NCBI GenBank assembly: GCA_903873705.1
Contig: CAIQPK010000077.1
Span: 1-64,000, forward strand
DNA length: 64,000 nt
Reading direction: 5' to 3'
Source: an uncultured Acidobacteriota bacterium
Lineage (GTDB): Bacteria > Acidobacteriota > Terriglobia > Terriglobales > Acidobacteriaceae
Within the stretch, counting starts at the first letter, position 1. The number at the start of each line of letters is the position of its first letter. The position numbers and the translations under genes were made by a program. A model generated the notes under the pieces. It made no database searches and was not told the DNA's origin. It was given only the letters and a program-made list of their open reading frames with translations. Positions 61,218-64,000 of the stretch are shown here, piece after piece.

Positions 61218-61700
61218 ATGAACCTCCGCACCGCCACACTCTTCGCCGTCCTTGCTCCCGCTGCTTTCGCTCAGCAAATCCCGAAAGGCGCTCCCATGTC
61301 CCACCAGACCACCGGCTCCTTTGAGCCTAATGTCAAGCCGCTCCCCGCCGACTTCGCCAACGCCCCCAACCTCGGCCGGATGACCATCAACAAAACGCTC
61401 CACGGCGGCATTGAAGGCACCAGCGTCGGCCAAATGCTTACTGCGATGTCGGAAACCAAGGGCTCAGCCGGCTACGTCGCCGTCGAAACCATCACCGGCA
61501 GCGTCGACGGCCACAAGGGCACCTTCTCGCTGATCCATCTAGGCCTCATGGACCGTGGCAAGCCGTCTCTCACCGTCACCGTTGTCCCCGATTCTGGCAC
61601 TGCCGAACTCACCGGCCTTACGGGCACCTTCACCATCGATATCGCCCCCGACGGCAAGCACACCTATACCTTCGCTTACACCCTTCCGCCCGCACCATAA
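61218..61700 (+). CDS. DUF3224 domain protein, probably exported
   Basis: The 160-aa protein has a signal peptide (MNLRTATLFAVLAPAAFAQQ) and a DUF3224 beta-barrel body (MSHQTTGSFEPNVKPLPADF, TINKTLHGGIEGTSVGQMLT, YVAVETITGSVDGHKGTFSL, GTAELTGLTGTFTIDIAPDG). The family has an allene-oxide-cyclase-like fold and no known enzymatic role. Most members lack a signal peptide, so export is a notable variation. Confidence 0.88.
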   Translation: MNLRTATLFAVLAPAAFAQQIPKGAPMSHQTTGSFEPNVKPLPADFANAPNLGRMTINKTLHGGIEGTSVGQMLTAMSETKGSAGYVAVETITGSVDGHKGTFSLIHLGLMDRGKPSLTVTVVPDSGTAELTGLTGTFTIDIAPDGKHTYTFAYTLPPAP

Positions 61701-61735
61701 CGGTGGCATAGCCCACATAAACGGTGTGTCGCTCC

Positions 61736-61764
61736 TTGACTCTTGACCAAGTCACTTCTAGTCT
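61736..61764 (+). promoter_or_regulatory. Candidate nuo operon promoter
   Basis: TTGACT (61736-61741) is 17 nt from TAGTCT (61759-61764), with nuoA's ATG only about 6 nt beyond the -10. If correct, the transcript would start near the ATG and be leaderless or use an upstream promoter. Confidence 0.3.
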
Positions 61765-61769
61765 TAAAA

Positions 61770-62183
61770 ATGGCCATGCAGACGACACCCTACATCTGGC
61801 AATACCTTCCTCTCGTGCTGCAGATCCTGGTCGCCCTGGCCCTGGCCGGCGGCATGGTGGGCGCGTCTTTTTTCGTCGGCAAACACAAGCGATCCCGCAC
61901 CAAGCTCGGCGCGTACGAATGCGGCATGGACCCGGTCGGCGATGCCCGCGGCCGCTTCTCCGTCCGCTTCTACATGGTCGCCATGCTCTTCATCCTCTTC
62001 GACGTCGAAGCCGTCTTCATGCTGCCCTGGGCCGTCGTCTACCGCGAGCTGGCGTCCATCACCGGCAGCAAGCTCTTCGGCTTCTGGGAAATGCTCGTCT
62101 ACATCGGCTTCGTCGCCGTCGGCCTCTTCTACGTCTGGAAGAAGGGCATCCTCAACTGGTCCAACGACAAGGCTGATCTCTAG
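61770..62183 (+). CDS. nuoA: NADH-quinone oxidoreductase subunit A
   Basis: From ATG 61770 (137 aa) the protein has three TM helices: YLPLVLQILVALALAGGMVG, MVAMLFILFDVEAVFMLPWA and FWEMLVYIGFVAVGLFYVWK. The loop Y-E-C-G-M-D-P-V-G-D-A-R-G-R-F, holding the conserved cysteine of subunit A, lies between TM1 and TM2. It is part of the membrane arm of complex I. nuoC follows by 12 nt; nuoB is not between them. Confidence 0.95.
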   Translation: MAMQTTPYIWQYLPLVLQILVALALAGGMVGASFFVGKHKRSRTKLGAYECGMDPVGDARGRFSVRFYMVAMLFILFDVEAVFMLPWAVVYRELASITGSKLFGFWEMLVYIGFVAVGLFYVWKKGILNWSNDKADL

Positions 62184-62195
62184 CCGCAGGAACAT

Positions 62196-62714
62196 ATGCC
62201 TGATCCGCAAACCGAAGCTCAACCCGAGGCGCCAGAACCCACGACCGGCAAGCAGGCCGCCCTCGCGCATTACATCGGCGCAGCAGGGACGAAGCTCATC
62301 GAATCCGAGTGCTTCATCGACGCCAAGTGGGCGCTCAACGAGCTCACCATAGAAGTCATTCCTGAAGCCATCGTCGCGGTTTGCGAAGCCGTCAAGCACG
62401 ACGGCTACAACTTCTTCGAAGACCTCACCGCCGTCGACTGGTATCCCACCGAGCCCCGCTTCCGCCTCGCCTACTCCATCCTGAGCATGGGCCTCAAGAA
62501 GCGCATCCGCCTGGTCGCACGCGTCTCCGGCGACAGCCCGAAGCTCGACAGCATCACCGGCGTCTGGCCCGCAGCCAACTTCTATGAGCGCGAAGTCTTC
62601 GACCTCTTTGGCGTCCACTTCGCCGGGCACCCCCGCCTTACCCGCATCATGATGCCCGACAACTGGGAAGGCCATCCGCTGCGCAAGGATTACCCGGTGG
62701 AGGGCTACCGCTAA
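62196..62714 (+). CDS. nuoC: NADH-quinone oxidoreductase subunit C
   Basis: The 172-aa protein contains the 30-kDa subunit fold: NFFEDLTAVDWYPTEPRFRL, NFYEREVFDLFGVHFAGHPR and LTRIMMPDNWEGHPLRKDYP, the diagnostic ending. It joins the peripheral arm with NuoD, near the quinone site. An N-terminal extension of about 25 residues rich in Pro/Glu precedes the domain. CAGGAAC stands just before the ATG. Its TAA overlaps the nuoD ATG by one base. Confidence 0.96.
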   Translation: MPDPQTEAQPEAPEPTTGKQAALAHYIGAAGTKLIESECFIDAKWALNELTIEVIPEAIVAVCEAVKHDGYNFFEDLTAVDWYPTEPRFRLAYSILSMGLKKRIRLVARVSGDSPKLDSITGVWPAANFYEREVFDLFGVHFAGHPRLTRIMMPDNWEGHPLRKDYPVEGYR

Positions 62715-64000
62715 TGGCCTTCATCGACGAACTCGACAAACCCAAAACCCGTGACACCACCGGCGCCACACTCGCCGGCTTCCGCAACGCCGAGGACATG
62801 GTCATCCCGGGCGTCGAAGACGTTATCGCTTCCTCCACCGGCCACCACGCCCCGCACGGCACCGACCCCGTCTCCAACCAGACGATGATCCTCAACATGG
62901 GACCGCAGCACCCGTCGACGCACGGCGTGCTGAGGCTGGTGATCGAACTCGACGGCGAAACCATCGTCTCGCTCGCGCCCGACATCGGCTACCTGCACAC
63001 CGGCATCGAAAAGACCTGCGAAGCCAAGTTCTACCAGCAGGTCATCCCGCTCACCGACCGCATCGACTACCTCGCGCCCATGGCCAACAACCTCGCCTAC
63101 GCGCTGGCGGTCGAGAAGCTGCTCGGCCTCGAAATCCCGGAACGCGCGCAGGTCATCCGCGTCATGTTCATGGAACTGATGCGCATCAACTCGCACCTCG
63201 TCTGGCTGGGCACGCACGCCATGGACATCGGCGCGCTCACCGTCTTCCTCTACTGCTTCCGCGAGCGCGAGCAGTTGCTGCGCATCTTCGAAGCCGTCAG
63301 CGGCCAACGCATGATGACCAGCTACATCCGCATCGGCGGCCTCGCGCTGGAAATGCCCCCGGGCCTGACGGACAGCATCAAGACTTTCCTCGACGACTTC
63401 CCATCGAAGATCGCCGAGTACGAAGGCCTGCTCAACAACAACCCCATCTGGAAGTCGCGCCTGCAGGGCGTTGGCTACCTCACTGCGGCCGAAGCTATTT
63501 CCCTCGGCGTCACCGGCCCCCCGCTGCGTGCGTCCGGCGTCGACTTCGACCTCCGCCGCGACATGCCCTACTCCGGCTACGAGAACTACCAGTTCAAGGT
63601 CTGCGTCTCCGACGGCTGCGACGTATGGGCCCGCTACATCGTCCGCATGGATGAAATGCGCGAGTCGGTCAGCATATGCCACCAGGCGCTCACGAAGCTC
63701 GCCGCGCTCGAAGGCCAGCGCATCGTCGCCGACGCGCCGAAAATCATCCTTCCCGACCGCGAACAGATGAAGACCCAGATGGAGTCGCTCATCCATCACT
63801 TCAAGATCGTCACGGAAGGCTTTGCTGTCCCTGCGGGCGAGGCAACCAGCTCCATCGAAGCGCCCCACGGCATGATGAACTACTACGTCGTATCCGACGG
63901 CACAGCCAAGCCCTATCGCGTGCACATGCGTAATGCGGATTTTGCCAACCTGCAGGCGCTGGAGACGATGTGCAAGGGTAAGTTGATCGCGGATGTGGTT
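62714..64000 (+). CDS. nuoD: NADH-quinone oxidoreductase subunit D (runs off the window)
   Basis: The 429 codons present start MAFIDELDKPKTRDTTGATL. They include the 49-kDa subunit signature (ILNMGPQHPSTHGVLRLVIE), DIGYLHTGIEKTCEAKFYQQ, the quinone-site His region (GPQHPSTHG), FMELMRINSHLVWLGTHAMD and EAPHGMMNYYVVSDGTAKPY. An extension of about 55 residues precedes the core. The start codon overlaps the nuoC stop (TAATG), so translation is coupled. The C-terminus lies right of the window. Confidence 0.97.
   Translation, partial: MAFIDELDKPKTRDTTGATLAGFRNAEDMVIPGVEDVIASSTGHHAPHGTDPVSNQTMILNMGPQHPSTHGVLRLVIELDGETIVSLAPDIGYLHTGIEKTCEAKFYQQVIPLTDRIDYLAPMANNLAYALAVEKLLGLEIPERAQVIRVMFMELMRINSHLVWLGTHAMDIGALTVFLYCFREREQLLRIFEAVSGQRMMTSYIRIGGLALEMPPGLTDSIKTFLDDFPSKIAEYEGLLNNNPIWKSRLQGVGYLTAAEAISLGVTGPPLRASGVDFDLRRDMPYSGYENYQFKVCVSDGCDVWARYIVRMDEMRESVSICHQALTKLAALEGQRIVADAPKIILPDREQMKTQMESLIHHFKIVTEGFAVPAGEATSSIEAPHGMMNYYVVSDGTAKPYRVHMRNADFANLQALETMCKGKLIADVV

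Noticed and set aside
60009-63925. Long antisense frames opposite the prepilin peptidase and nuoA-nuoD genes
   Set aside because: The sense-strand genes are well supported; the antisense products are His/Glu/Asp-rich shadows.
1-64000. CRISPR array, rRNA genes or replication origin
   Set aside because: No regularly spaced repeats, rRNA sequence or origin-like DnaA-box cluster was found by eye.

Overview
The window reads as chromosome of a high-GC member of the Acidobacteriota, most likely class Terriglobia (Granulicella/Terriglobus-like). The pointers are a GWxTD-domain secreted protein, two tandem VWA proteins of the acidobacterial type (TIGR03436-like), an MqnD-type (futalosine pathway) menaquinone gene and many conserved acidobacterial hypothetical proteins. 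This placement is inference; there is no rRNA in the window.

Layout. 1-240: the 5' end of an IS3-like transposase gene and a tRNA-Lys(CTT). 0.4-14.1 kb: core genes (mqnD, bioY, an FtsB-like protein, a PD-(D/E)xK-like protein, a PP2C phosphatase, dnaE, accA, a degenerate CPBP protein, a BamE-like secreted protein, a methyltransferase, a 59-aa zinc ribbon, a ZIP transporter). 14.1-22.7 kb: an integrated island with a four-gene minus-strand operon, three large tyrosine recombinases plus a small coiled-coil protein, overlapping or separated by 1 nt. This is the ginABCD signature of GInt genomic islands. Its small cargo is a Sel1-repeat protein, a one-TM protein, an XRE regulator, a ribbon-helix-helix-like protein and an HNH nuclease. 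22.8-57.3 kb: core genes again: a glycosyltransferase, thiS-thiD, rlpA, an amidinotransferase-fold protein lacking its usual cysteine, GWxTD and outer-membrane-like proteins, a MacA-like adaptor with an ABC ATPase, two APC permeases, M24 peptidase-accB-accC-thiE, phosphoesterases, fadD-like and cysK-like genes, the VWA pair, a membrane glycosyltransferase-like protein, an EndoIII-like protein, DUF1015, Uma2, GNAT and thiG. 57.3-64 kb: a probable tiny cysteine-containing peptide gene followed by a chain of hairpins upstream of thiG, a small membrane protein, an OprB-like porin, a PepSY-type membrane protein, a prepilin peptidase, DUF3224 and the start of a nuo operon (A, C, D; no nuoB between A and C).

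How the genes work together. Thiamine genes are scattered (thiS+thiD, thiE, thiG). Fatty-acid synthesis initiation is split between accA (next to dnaE) and accBC; bioY would supply the biotin that AccB carries. MqnD makes a menaquinone precursor, the likely electron acceptor for the Nuo complex at the right edge.

The two most interesting regions are the GInt-like island, with candidate direct-repeat ends and a strong inverted-repeat array upstream of its operon, and the 57.35-57.61 kb stretch, where a consensus-like promoter, a perfect Shine-Dalgarno, an 18-22 codon reading frame with a CxxC motif and a terminator follow one another in 150 nt.
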